In this document: positions 42,100 to 49,953 of the stretch, piece by piece
Numbering within the stretch: the first letter of the stretch is position 1
Layout of the letters: each line of letters opens with the position of its first letter
Assembly: GCA_016124975.1 (NCBI GenBank)
Contig: WGMP01000004.1
Coordinates: forward strand, 1-64,000
Reading direction: 5' to 3'
Source: Phycisphaera sp.
GTDB taxonomy: Bacteria > Planctomycetota > Phycisphaerae > Phycisphaerales > SM1A02
DNA length: 64,000 nucleotides
Position numbers and translations under genes: made by a program
Notes under the pieces: model-generated
Told to the model about the DNA's origin: nothing
Database searches by the model: none
What the model saw: the letters and a program-made list of their open reading frames with translations, nothing else

Positions 42100-42687
42100 C
42101 TAACGCCGTCGTCCTCGCACGAGTCCGCCGCCGAGGGCGAGGAGCGCCATCACGCCTGGCGCGGGAACGACGCCCCAGGCCTGCACCTCGCTGAGCGAGT
42201 GGGCGCCGTCGCCGCCGATCGCGCCGATGCGGATCGAGTCGGTGAGCACGGACGAGCCAAAGTAGAAGATCTCGCCGTTGTTGCCCGGGTTCGGCCGCGT
42301 TCGCATGCCCGCGCCGCCCACGGCGCCCACCGTCCAGAGCTCGACATACGAGCCCGACCCGAGGTCGCGGTACCACATGCGGTAGGTGTCGTTGTTGTCG
42401 GCCTGCACGACCGCGCCCATCACCTCGACAGTGCCGCCGAGGTCGATCTCGAAGATCGACTCCGTGCCGCTCCACCACACGGTGCCGCTCTGCCAATGCG
42501 TTCCTGCGGGGAGGAAGAGTCCGTCGGTGAGGGTCGAGAGCGCCGCGCCGTTGGCGGTGCCTGCGGCAATCGAGACATCGCGTCCGAGCGCGAGGTTCTG
42601 GATGCCGTCGCCCGCGAACACATGCGCGGCGGAAGATGCCGCGACCGCCGCGGCAATGGTGGTGGTCAGGAGCGATCTGGTCTTCAT
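42100..42687 (-). CDS. Secreted discoidin-like protein with PEP-CTERM-like sorting tail
   Basis: This is a 195-residue protein. A signal peptide (LLTTTIAAAVAASSAAHVFA) is followed by an F5/8-type-C-like beta domain: NLALGRDVSIAAGTA, WWSGTESIFEIDLGG and TDSIRIGAIGGDGAHSLSEV. The tail VPAPGVMALLALGGGLVRGRRR matches the PEP-CTERM-like layout of a Pro motif, a short membrane helix and an Arg run, so it is probably processed by an exosortase-type system. No exosortase is in the window. ATG at 42687 has GAGGGGAAG upstream. It converges with the VWA gene. Confidence 0.82.
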   Translation of the reverse strand: MKTRSLLTTTIAAAVAASSAAHVFAGDGIQNLALGRDVSIAAGTANGAALSTLTDGLFLPAGTHWQSGTVWWSGTESIFEIDLGGTVEVMGAVVQADNNDTYRMWYRDLGSGSYVELWTVGAVGGAGMRTRPNPGNNGEIFYFGSSVLTDSIRIGAIGGDGAHSLSEVQAWGVVPAPGVMALLALGGGLVRGRRR

Positions 42688-42868
42688 CACTTCCCCTCTT
42701 TCCGTTGATCTCGCGCTCCGCGGCCCTGCGCGGAGACGGTCGAGCGGTCCGCCTTGCAGGCGACGACCTGGTCACGATGCACCAAACCGACATCGGTGGC
42801 GCGATTCGAGTGCAACCGTAGGGTTCGCCCTTCGCGCCGCCACCGCGGATCCGTCCCCGAAGCGGCGC

Positions 42869-43972
42869 TCACGGAAGGATCAGCATCGCGTCGCCATAGC
42901 TGTAGAAGCGGTATCGCTCGCGCACGGCGGTCGCGTAGGCCTCGCGCATCAGCTCCATGCCGCAGAAACTTCCGACAAGCGCAAGCAGCGTCGAGCGGGG
43001 CAGGTGGAAGTTCGTCATCAGGGCGTCGGTGAAGCGCCAGCGGAAGCCCGGAGAGATCAGGATGCGGGTGATGGCGTCGAAGTCGCGGTCGGCCGCGGGC
43101 AGCGGGTCGGGAAGACTCTCGAGCGCGCGCACGGTGGTGGTTCCCACCGCGACGATGCGGCGCGAGCCCGCGGCGCGCGCGCGGGCTGCGTCCGCGAGCA
43201 TGGCGAGGACCTCGCGCGGCACCATGAAGCGCTCGGCGTGCATGTCGTGCGCCTCGAGGGTGTCCGACTCGACGGGCTTGAAGGTGCCCGCGCCGACATC
43301 GAGGATGAGTTCGTGCCGTCCGACGCCGCGCGCAGCGAGCGCCGCGAGGAGCGCGTCCGTGAAGTGGAGCCCCGCGGTCGGCGCTGCGACGGAACCGCGC
43401 GCGCTCGCCTTTGCGTAGACCGTCTCGTACTCCGCGCGGTCGAGGTCGTCGTCGACCTCGATGCGCTGATCGCGTCGCGCCTTCAGGATGTAGGGCGGAA
43501 GGGGCGTCTGCCCCGAGCGCTCGAGCACGGCGCCGAGATCGCCTCCGAGGGGGCCGGGGACGACGCGCGCGAGCCACGCCTCGTCGTCGCGTCGAACGAG
43601 CTCGATCGCGTCGCCATGGTTGCGGCCGTGGCCGTCGCGCAGCGCGAGCCGCGTGCCCGCGTCGAAGCGCTTCGCCTGTCGCACGAGCACCCGCCACAGC
43701 GGCGCCTCGGCGGACGGCTCGAGCAGGAGGCCTTCCGTCTCGCGGCCGCGGGCCTCGTCGACGAGACCGAGCCGCGCACGAAGCACGCTCGTCGCGTTCA
43801 CCACGAGTTCGTCGCCCGCGCCGAGGATCTCGGCGAGGTCGCGCACCGTGCGGTGCTCGATCGTGCCGCGCGCGCGGCGGATCACCATCAGCCGCGCGGC
43901 GTCGCGCGGCTCCGCAGGCGTGGTCGCGACGAGCGACGGATCGAAGTCGTAGTCGAGTTCATCGGTGCGCAC
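42869..43972 (-). CDS. queA: tRNA preQ1(34) S-adenosylmethionine ribosyltransferase-isomerase
   Basis: This is a 367-residue enzyme of queuosine synthesis that moves the ribose of AdoMet to 7-aminomethyl-7-deazaguanine in tRNA. Motifs are LDYDFDPSLVATTPAEPRDA, GDELVVNATSVLRARL, VAAPTAGLHFTDALL and AVGTTTVRALES, with a closing NFHLPRSTLLALVGSFCG. GTG at 43972 gives the correct N-terminus; no ATG fits the frame. It lies 18 bases after ffh and is probably co-transcribed with it. About 180 bases downstream are empty. Confidence 0.94.
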   Translation of the reverse strand: MRTDELDYDFDPSLVATTPAEPRDAARLMVIRRARGTIEHRTVRDLAEILGAGDELVVNATSVLRARLGLVDEARGRETEGLLLEPSAEAPLWRVLVRQAKRFDAGTRLALRDGHGRNHGDAIELVRRDDEAWLARVVPGPLGGDLGAVLERSGQTPLPPYILKARRDQRIEVDDDLDRAEYETVYAKASARGSVAAPTAGLHFTDALLAALAARGVGRHELILDVGAGTFKPVESDTLEAHDMHAERFMVPREVLAMLADAARARAAGSRRIVAVGTTTVRALESLPDPLPAADRDFDAITRILISPGFRWRFTDALMTNFHLPRSTLLALVGSFCGMELMREAYATAVRERYRFYSYGDAMLILP

Positions 43973-43990
43973 GGTGCGGCCCCACGCGCG

Positions 43991-45490
43991 TCACTTCTTG
44001 CGCTGCTTGAACTTCGACTTGATCGACTGGGTCGCGCTCGAACCCTTCGTGCTGAGGCCAGGAAGCCCCGCCATGCCGCCGAGGCCCGGCATGCCGCCCG
44101 ACTTCGCCATGTCGCGCGCGGCCTTGATGCGCCCCGCCATGCCGCCCGAGGCGAGCGACGCAGTCATCTTCTGCACGGCCTCGAACTGCGTGGTGAGGCG
44201 GTTCACTTCGTTCGGGGTCGTGCCCGAACCCGCGGCGATGCGGCGCACACGGCTCTTGTTGAAGAGCTTGAGGTCCTTGCGCTCGGCGGCGGTCATCGAG
44301 TGGACCATGCCCTCGAGGCGGTCGAACTGCTTGTCGTCGATGTTGACATCCTTGAGCGCGCTTCCGACGCCTGGAAGAAGCCCGAGCAGCTGCTTCATCG
44401 GGCCCATGCGGCGGAGCGACTTCATCTGCGACAGGAAGTCGTCCATGGTGAGCTTGCCCTTCGCAAGCTTCTCCGCCATCTTCTCGGCTTCCTCCTCGGT
44501 CACTTCCTCGCGCGCCTTCTCGACGAGCGCGACCACATCGCCCATGCCGAGGATGCGGCCGGCCATGCGCTTCGGGCTGAACTCGTCGAGCGCATCGAAC
44601 TTCTCGCCCGTGCCGAGGAACTTGATCGGCGCGCCCGTGACCTTGCGCACGGTGAGCGCGGCGCCGCCGCGCGTGTCGCTGTCGAGCTTCGTCAGGATCA
44701 CGCCGTCGACCTTGAGGCGATCGTGGAAGGTCTTCGCGCTGCGCACCGCGTCCTGGCCCGTCATCGCGTCGACGACGAGGAGGATCTGGTGCGGCTGCAC
44801 GGCGAGACGCACGCCCTCGAGCTCCTTCATCAGCTCGTCGTTCACATGGAGTCGACCCGCCGTGTCGAGGATGACGATGTCGTAGCCTTCGCTGCGGCCC
44901 TTGGCGACCGCACGGCGGCAGACTCCGATGGCGGCGCCCACGGCCTTGCCGTACTCGGCGCACTGGTCTGGCTCGCCGTGGAACCCGACGCGCGCTCCGC
45001 CCTTCGCCTCCGTGGCGACGCCCTCGATCACCTGCTTCAGCTGCTCGACTGCAGCGGGGCGCTGGAGGTCGGCCGCCGCGACGAGGCACGAGCGGCCCGT
45101 CTTCTTGAAGTACGCGGCGAGCTTGCCGCAGGTCGTGGTCTTGCCCGAGCCCTGCAGGCCGCAGAGCATGATGACGGTCGGACCCGGATCGACGAGGAAG
45201 ATCTTCGAGCCGTTCTCCTCGCCTTCGGCTCCCATGAGCGCCACGAGCTCGTCGTGGACGATGCCGACGAGTTCCTGCCCAGGCTGCAGGCTCTTCGTGA
45301 CCTCGCGGCCCACGGCCTTCGCCATCACATCGTCGCAGAACTGCTTGGCGATCCCGAGCTCGACATCCGCCTCGAGGAGCGCTGTCTTCACCTCGTCGAG
45401 CGCCTCGCGCACATTCGACTCGGAGATGGTGCCGCGGCCCGAGAGCGAGCGGAAGGCGGTGGAGAGGCGTTCAGTCAGGTTCTCGAACAT
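43991..45490 (-). CDS. ffh: Signal recognition particle protein Ffh
   Basis: This is a 499-residue SRP GTPase that delivers nascent membrane proteins to the Sec machinery. The N domain is followed by the G domain: GLQGSGKTTTCGKLA (P-loop), DLQRPAAVEQL, DTAGRLHVND, TKLDSDTRGGAAL and GTGEKFDALDEF. The Met-rich M domain has GDVVALVEKA, MLxPGVG-like GLLPGVGSALKD, and IAAGSGTTPNEVNRLTTQF. The C-terminal tail is rich in Gly-Met (SGGMPGLGGMAGLPG) and ends in a basic stretch. ATG at 45490 is clear. It heads the ffh-queA pair. Confidence 0.97.
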   Translation of the reverse strand: MFENLTERLSTAFRSLSGRGTISESNVREALDEVKTALLEADVELGIAKQFCDDVMAKAVGREVTKSLQPGQELVGIVHDELVALMGAEGEENGSKIFLVDPGPTVIMLCGLQGSGKTTTCGKLAAYFKKTGRSCLVAAADLQRPAAVEQLKQVIEGVATEAKGGARVGFHGEPDQCAEYGKAVGAAIGVCRRAVAKGRSEGYDIVILDTAGRLHVNDELMKELEGVRLAVQPHQILLVVDAMTGQDAVRSAKTFHDRLKVDGVILTKLDSDTRGGAALTVRKVTGAPIKFLGTGEKFDALDEFSPKRMAGRILGMGDVVALVEKAREEVTEEEAEKMAEKLAKGKLTMDDFLSQMKSLRRMGPMKQLLGLLPGVGSALKDVNIDDKQFDRLEGMVHSMTAAERKDLKLFNKSRVRRIAAGSGTTPNEVNRLTTQFEAVQKMTASLASGGMAGRIKAARDMAKSGGMPGLGGMAGLPGLSTKGSSATQSIKSKFKQRKK

Positions 45491-45533
45491 GGGAGCGGCA
45501 GTATAGGGCGGCCATGGACGCCGCCCGCGCCCG

Positions 45534-46031
45534 TCAGAGCGGCCGCACCGCGCGCATGTCGTGCTTCGTCTCGAGGACGCTGCGGAGGTTGCAGAGGTAC
45601 CACCGCCAGCTTTCCGCGCTGTCTGCGACGGTCAGGAGCGTCTCTGGGTCGTCGCGGAAGGGGCCCTGGCGCACGATCACGCGCGCGCCGCCCGTGTCTC
45701 CGCCCTTGTCGCGCAGGGGCGACACCGCGATCTCGATCGGCACAGGGTTGTCGTCGAGGGGCGATGGAAACCACTCCCACTTGACGCGCGCGCGGCCGTC
45801 GCGGAGGCCCTCGCAGTCGTGGTCGAGCACCTTGACCTCGGTCGTGCGGTTCCACTCGCGGTCCCACGCGATCTCGAGCGTGCCGCCCGCCTCCTCGGGA
45901 TACTCCGCGCCGACGGCAAGCCAGCGGCAGAGGCCGCTCGCGCTCGCGATGCACGAGGCGACCTCCTCGGGCGAGGCGTGGATCTCCTCCTTGAGCGTGA
46001 TCCAGACGCCGTCTTCCTCGCGGCCGACCAT
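45534..46031 (-). CDS. SRPBCC (START/AHSA1-like) domain protein
   Basis: This is a 165-residue protein with a helix-grip pattern: ITLKEEIHASPEEVASCIAS, LCRWLAVGAEYPEEAGG, LEIAWDREWNRTTEVKVLDH and VIVRQGPFRDDPETLLTVAD. AHSA1-type proteins bind hydrophobic ligands or Hsp90-like partners; the role here is unknown. The gene starts at 46031 inside the stop of the 128-residue ORF (TGATG) and is the last of three overlapping genes led by lysA. Confidence 0.83.
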   Translation of the reverse strand: MVGREEDGVWITLKEEIHASPEEVASCIASASGLCRWLAVGAEYPEEAGGTLEIAWDREWNRTTEVKVLDHDCEGLRDGRARVKWEWFPSPLDDNPVPIEIAVSPLRDKGGDTGGARVIVRQGPFRDDPETLLTVADSAESWRWYLCNLRSVLETKHDMRAVRPL

Positions 46032-46417
46032 CAGCGGCTCTCCGAGGCCGCGCCCGTTGGCGGAGCGGGCGGAAGGATCTCAACGAGCCGCGCGTTGAGC
46101 GACCCGCGCGAGTGGACCTGGTGCCTCCCGCCCGACGCGGCGAGCCGCGCCTGCGCCGCGCGGAGCTTGTCAGCCTGCAGATGCCCCGCGAAGGCGTAGA
46201 CGCAGAGATGCGGGTGGCCGAGGGCCGCGTCGAGGAGTTCCTCGGCCGATTCGCCCTCTGCGAGGTCCGCCTCGAGGTCGAGGAAGTAGTGCGTCGCCTG
46301 CGGGGCGTGCTGCGACAGCGCGCCGCGGTTGCGGACGCCTTGCCCGCGCAGTCCCGCGTGCTTGGCGGCGCCGAGGATCTTGCTTCCAAAGAGAAGGTCG
46401 CTTGTGAAGAGGATCAT
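46031..46417 (-). CDS. 128-residue protein, possibly receiver-like fold, unknown
   Basis: This protein begins MILFTSDLLFGSKILGAAKH with AGLRGQGVRN, then has HYFLDLEADL and HLCVYAFAGHLQADKL. The alternating strand-helix layout recalls a CheY-like fold without the phosphorylation pocket, which is tentative. Its SD, AGGAGGTG, is excellent, and its ATG at 46417 overlaps the lysA stop (ATGA). The downstream SRPBCC gene starts in its stop. The tight coupling suggests that the three products are needed together. Confidence 0.72.
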   Translation of the reverse strand: MILFTSDLLFGSKILGAAKHAGLRGQGVRNRGALSQHAPQATHYFLDLEADLAEGESAEELLDAALGHPHLCVYAFAGHLQADKLRAAQARLAASGGRHQVHSRGSLNARLVEILPPAPPTGAASESR

Positions 46418-47748
46418 GCGTGCACCTCCTGCGCCGCCTCGAGGGCGAGCGCGCGCGGGGCACGCTCGTGCTCGACGAGCGCCGCGTAGTCCTCGCGTTC
46501 GCGCACCACTTCGGCCGTTGCGCCCGACACGAGCACCTCCGCGGGCAGCGGCGACGAGTTGTAGCGGCTCGCCATGCTCATCCCGTAGGCGCCCGCCGTG
46601 AACACCGCGAGAAGATCGCCCCGCGCGATCGAGTCTGGAAGCGCGCGGTCGAGCGCGAGGAAGTCGCCCGTCTCGCAGAGCGGCCCGACGACATCCTGCG
46701 GCACGGTTCCCGCGAGGCCTGGGTCGGGAGCGCGGCGCGCGGGTGTCAGGGCGACGCCAGGTGCCACGGGCCAGATGAAGTGGAAGCTGCCATAGTGCGA
46801 CGGGCGAAGGAGCGCGTTCATGCCCGTGTCGCAGATCGCGAAGCGCTTGTCGCCAGAGGTCTTCGTGTAGAGCACCTTGGTGACGAGGATCCCCGCGTTC
46901 GCGACGATGGTGCGGCCTGGCTCGAGGATGAAGCGCACGCCCCTGTCGTGGAGGGGCTTTGCGATCGGAATGATCGCGGCCGCATAGTCGACGAGCGCGG
47001 GCGACTGCGCGCTCTCGTAGTCGGCGCCGAAGCCGCCGCCGAGGTCGATCGAGCGGATGGCGAACCCGTCGCGCGCGAGGTCCTCGACGAGCGCCGCGGT
47101 CTTCGCCATCGCCTCTCGGTACGGATCGACCGTGTAGATGGGCGAACCGATGTGGAGGTGCAGGCCCTCGAGCCGGGCGTGCGGGTCGCGCCCGTAGTTG
47201 GCGAAGAATCGCCGCGCGCGCTCGAGATCGACGCCGAACTTCGTCTCCTTCTTGCCTGTCGAGGTGTAGCGGTGGGTCTTCGGGTCCACATCGGGGTTGA
47301 TGCGCAGCGCCACGCGCACGGTGGCGCGCTCGGCGGCGGCGAGCCGCGCGATGTTCTCGAACTCTTCTTCGCTTTCACAATTGAAGAGCCCGAGCCCCGC
47401 GCGGATCGCGCCGACGATCTCGGCGTCGGTCTTGCCGACGCCCGCGTAGACGCACTTCGCGGCGGATACACCCGCCTCGCGCGCGCGGAAGAGTTCGCCG
47501 CCCGAGACGACATCCATGCCGGCGCCGCGCTCGGCGAGGACGCGCAGCACAGACAGGTTCGCGCAACTCTTCACCGAATAGCAGACGAGCGGGTCGATGG
47601 GCGCGAAGGCCGCGACGAGGCGGTCGTAGTGCGCTTCGATCGTCTGCCGCGAGTAGATGAAGCAGGGCGTGCCCGCCTCCGCCGCGATCGCCGCCACCCG
47701 CGCGTCCTCGGCGTAGAGCTCGCCGTTTCGATAGGAGAAGAGATCCAT
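46414..47748 (-). CDS. lysA: Diaminopimelate decarboxylase
   Basis: This is a 444-residue PLP enzyme that makes lysine from meso-diaminopimelate. It is a fold-III decarboxylase: CYSVKSCANLSVLRVL (PLP Lys), GMDVVSGGELFRA, GLHLHIGS, IDLGGGFG, EPGRTIVANAG, and the substrate-binding CETGDFLA and AGAYGMSMAS. The length is normal. ATG at 47748 is the family start. Two small genes follow with overlapping ends. Confidence 0.95.
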   Translation of the reverse strand: MDLFSYRNGELYAEDARVAAIAAEAGTPCFIYSRQTIEAHYDRLVAAFAPIDPLVCYSVKSCANLSVLRVLAERGAGMDVVSGGELFRAREAGVSAAKCVYAGVGKTDAEIVGAIRAGLGLFNCESEEEFENIARLAAAERATVRVALRINPDVDPKTHRYTSTGKKETKFGVDLERARRFFANYGRDPHARLEGLHLHIGSPIYTVDPYREAMAKTAALVEDLARDGFAIRSIDLGGGFGADYESAQSPALVDYAAAIIPIAKPLHDRGVRFILEPGRTIVANAGILVTKVLYTKTSGDKRFAICDTGMNALLRPSHYGSFHFIWPVAPGVALTPARRAPDPGLAGTVPQDVVGPLCETGDFLALDRALPDSIARGDLLAVFTAGAYGMSMASRYNSSPLPAEVLVSGATAEVVREREDYAALVEHERAPRALALEAAQEVHA

Positions 47749-47760
47749 GGCGCGATGCTA

Positions 47761-48678
47761 TCAGGGGCGTGCGCGCGCGTTGGACTTCTCGTTCCCCCGG
47801 GAGTCCTCCCCGCGCTCGCGCTCCGCTCGGCTCGACTGGAAGATCCATCCCGCAAGCGCGAGCGCCGCCCAGAGAAGCAGCCACCCGATCGGCGCGATGG
47901 GCACCACGGGGCGCCCCGCGAGATGCGCCGCCAGCGGAAGCGCGCCCGACACGGCGAAGAGCCCGCCGACGATGCTCGTGAGGAACGCGGCGGACGACCG
48001 CGGCAGCCAAACTCCGAGAACGAATCCAATGAACGCGCCGCCCGACGCGGCCGCCTTCAGCAGGGTGCGGACCTGCGGCGGCTCCGCGTGCCAGCGGTCG
48101 TCGGCCCAGGCGACGAGCGGTCGCACGAACTCGGGTGAGCGCGCGAGCCGTTCGTCGCGCGCGGCGACCGCGGCGAGACTCGTGGTGCCGTCGTCCTCGG
48201 CTCCCGTCTTCGACGCCGCGGCATCCGATGCGGTTCCACCTGTCGGCGTGCGTGCGTCGATGAGGCCCGCCTCGATGCCCGAGATCACGAGCAGCACAGC
48301 GAGCGACGCGGCCACGACGCCCGTCGTCGCGCCGAGCGCGACGCGCCAGGTGATCGCGGCCAGCACCACGCCAATCGCGACGCCGAGCGCGGTCGCGAGC
48401 CCCGCGCCGATCGATGTGAACACCAGCGCCAGCACGGGCGGCGCGAAGAGGACGGACGCAAGGAACAGCGCGGCCACGAGGACGGGCTTCAGCAGGCGCT
48501 GGCCGAAGAGGAGAAGCGTGAGCCCGCCGACGAGCAGCACGACCGCCGGCGCGAGGCTCAGGAGGGGCAGCGACTGCGCCTTCAGGGCGAGGGTCTCGAG
48601 AGTTCCCGGCACCTCAAGGGTCCCGTCGAGCCCTGCGCTCTCCCCGATTGAGGAGGGGTGATTGGACGAATCCTGCAT
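47761..48678 (-). CDS. Multi-pass membrane protein, hypothetical
   Basis: This is a 305-residue protein with about seven hydrophobic segments: LLSLAPAVVLLVGGLTLLLF, VLVAALFLASVLFAPPVLAL, TSIGAGLATALGVAIGVVLA and TGVVAASLAVLLVISGIEAG, then a soluble loop of about 75 residues (WADDRWHAEPPQVRTLLKAA), and further helices near 225-290. I recognise no family. ATG at 48678 has GGAAGGG upstream, better than the ATG at 48720. It ends 12 bases before the lysA start, on the same strand, so it may be in the lysA operon. Confidence 0.75.
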   Translation of the reverse strand: MQDSSNHPSSIGESAGLDGTLEVPGTLETLALKAQSLPLLSLAPAVVLLVGGLTLLLFGQRLLKPVLVAALFLASVLFAPPVLALVFTSIGAGLATALGVAIGVVLAAITWRVALGATTGVVAASLAVLLVISGIEAGLIDARTPTGGTASDAAASKTGAEDDGTTSLAAVAARDERLARSPEFVRPLVAWADDRWHAEPPQVRTLLKAAASGGAFIGFVLGVWLPRSSAAFLTSIVGGLFAVSGALPLAAHLAGRPVVPIAPIGWLLLWAALALAGWIFQSSRAERERGEDSRGNEKSNARARP

Positions 48679-48828
48679 CGTGGGCCCTTCCGTGGCAACG
48701 ACTCGATCCGTAAGCCTCATGCCCCCCTCGAAGGGAGCCGATACCGAGCTTATCCCGTATCCCGTATCCCGCTTCCTGCGAACTCGTGCGGTTGCACGCG
48801 GTGAAAGGTTAGCACACTCGTCTCCGGC

Positions 48829-49935
48829 ATGAGTAGAGATCCGAACGCCAGCCCAGCCGATCCACGCCCGCTCGAGGAGCTGCGGCAGCTGATCGACGCC
48901 GTGGACGAGCGGCTCGTCGCGCTCCTCGCCGAGCGCGCGCGCCTGGTGATCGAGGTCGGTGAGCGCAAGCGGCACTGCGGGACGCCCACCTATGTTCCGA
49001 GCAGGGAGCGCGCCGTCATCGAGCGCGCGGTCGCCCGCAACCAAGGGCCGCTCTCCCCGCGCACGATCGAGGCCGTCTTCCGCGAGATCATGTCGGGCTC
49101 GTTCGCGCTCGAGCGGCCGCTGCGCGTGGCCTGCCTCGGGCCTGCGGGAAGCTTCAGCCACCTCGCCACCATCCGCCACTTCGGCTCGAGCGTCGAGACC
49201 GTGTTTCTTCCCGCCATCGAGGATGTCGTCGTTGAGGTCGAGGCGAGCCGCTGCGACCACGGACTCGTGCCCTACGAGAATTCGTCGATGGGCTCCGTGC
49301 TCGAGACGCTCGATGCGCTCGTGGCGCACCCCGTGTCGGTGCGCGCCGAGTCGCTCGTCGCCGTCAGGCTTGCGCTCCTCGCGAACGACCCGATCGGCGC
49401 GATCCGCCGTGTCTACTCGAAGCAGCAGGCGTTCGCGCAGTGCCGCGCGTGGTGCGCGCGGGTGCTGCCGCACGCCGAACTCGTCACCGAGTCGAGCACA
49501 AGCGCTGCGGTCGCGCGTGCGAGCGGAGAGCCCGGCGCCGCTGCGATCGCATCGTCTTTCGCGGGTGAACTCCACGGTCTGCCAACCGTTGTCGACGGCA
49601 TCGAGGACCGCGCGGGGAACGCGACTCGATTCCTCGTCATCGGCCGCGAACCCGTGGCGCCCACGGGGAACGACAAGACCACGGTCATGTTTGCCCTCTC
49701 CGACCGCGCGGGCGCGCTCGTCGAGGTGCTCGAGAGCTTCCGTCGCGAAGGCGTGAACCTCTCGCACATCGAGAAGCGGCCGAGCGGCGACGCCCACTGG
49801 GACTACCTCTTCTTCATTGACGCGCTGGCGCACGAGTCCGACCCTGCGATGGCGCGCGCGCTCGTGGAGGCGCGGCTGCACTGCGCGCGGCTCCTCGTCC
49901 TTGGAAGCTATCCAAGAGCCGAGCGTGTCCTCTGA
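48829..49935 (+). CDS. pheA: Chorismate mutase / prephenate dehydratase (P-protein)
   Basis: This is a 368-residue bifunctional enzyme of phenylalanine synthesis. The AroQ mutase domain (about 8-95) reads LRQLIDAVDERLVALLAER, VIEVGERKRH and VPSRERAVIERAV. The dehydratase domain (about 100-280) has LGPAGSFSHLA, VPYENSSMGSVLETLD and NATRFLVIGR. An ACT domain closes it (about 290-365), with the ESFRREGVNLSHIEKRPSGD regulatory Phe-binding motif. ATG at 48829 is the start. The DUF255 gene follows after 18 bases. Confidence 0.95.
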   Translation: MSRDPNASPADPRPLEELRQLIDAVDERLVALLAERARLVIEVGERKRHCGTPTYVPSRERAVIERAVARNQGPLSPRTIEAVFREIMSGSFALERPLRVACLGPAGSFSHLATIRHFGSSVETVFLPAIEDVVVEVEASRCDHGLVPYENSSMGSVLETLDALVAHPVSVRAESLVAVRLALLANDPIGAIRRVYSKQQAFAQCRAWCARVLPHAELVTESSTSAAVARASGEPGAAAIASSFAGELHGLPTVVDGIEDRAGNATRFLVIGREPVAPTGNDKTTVMFALSDRAGALVEVLESFRREGVNLSHIEKRPSGDAHWDYLFFIDALAHESDPAMARALVEARLHCARLLVLGSYPRAERVL

Positions 49936-49953
49936 ATCAGGTACGATTTCACC

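Noticed and set aside
42386-45784. An 1132-codon plus-strand open frame opposite queA and ffh.
   Set aside because: It is antisense to two confident genes, has low-complexity His/Arg/Glu composition, and shows no family motif.
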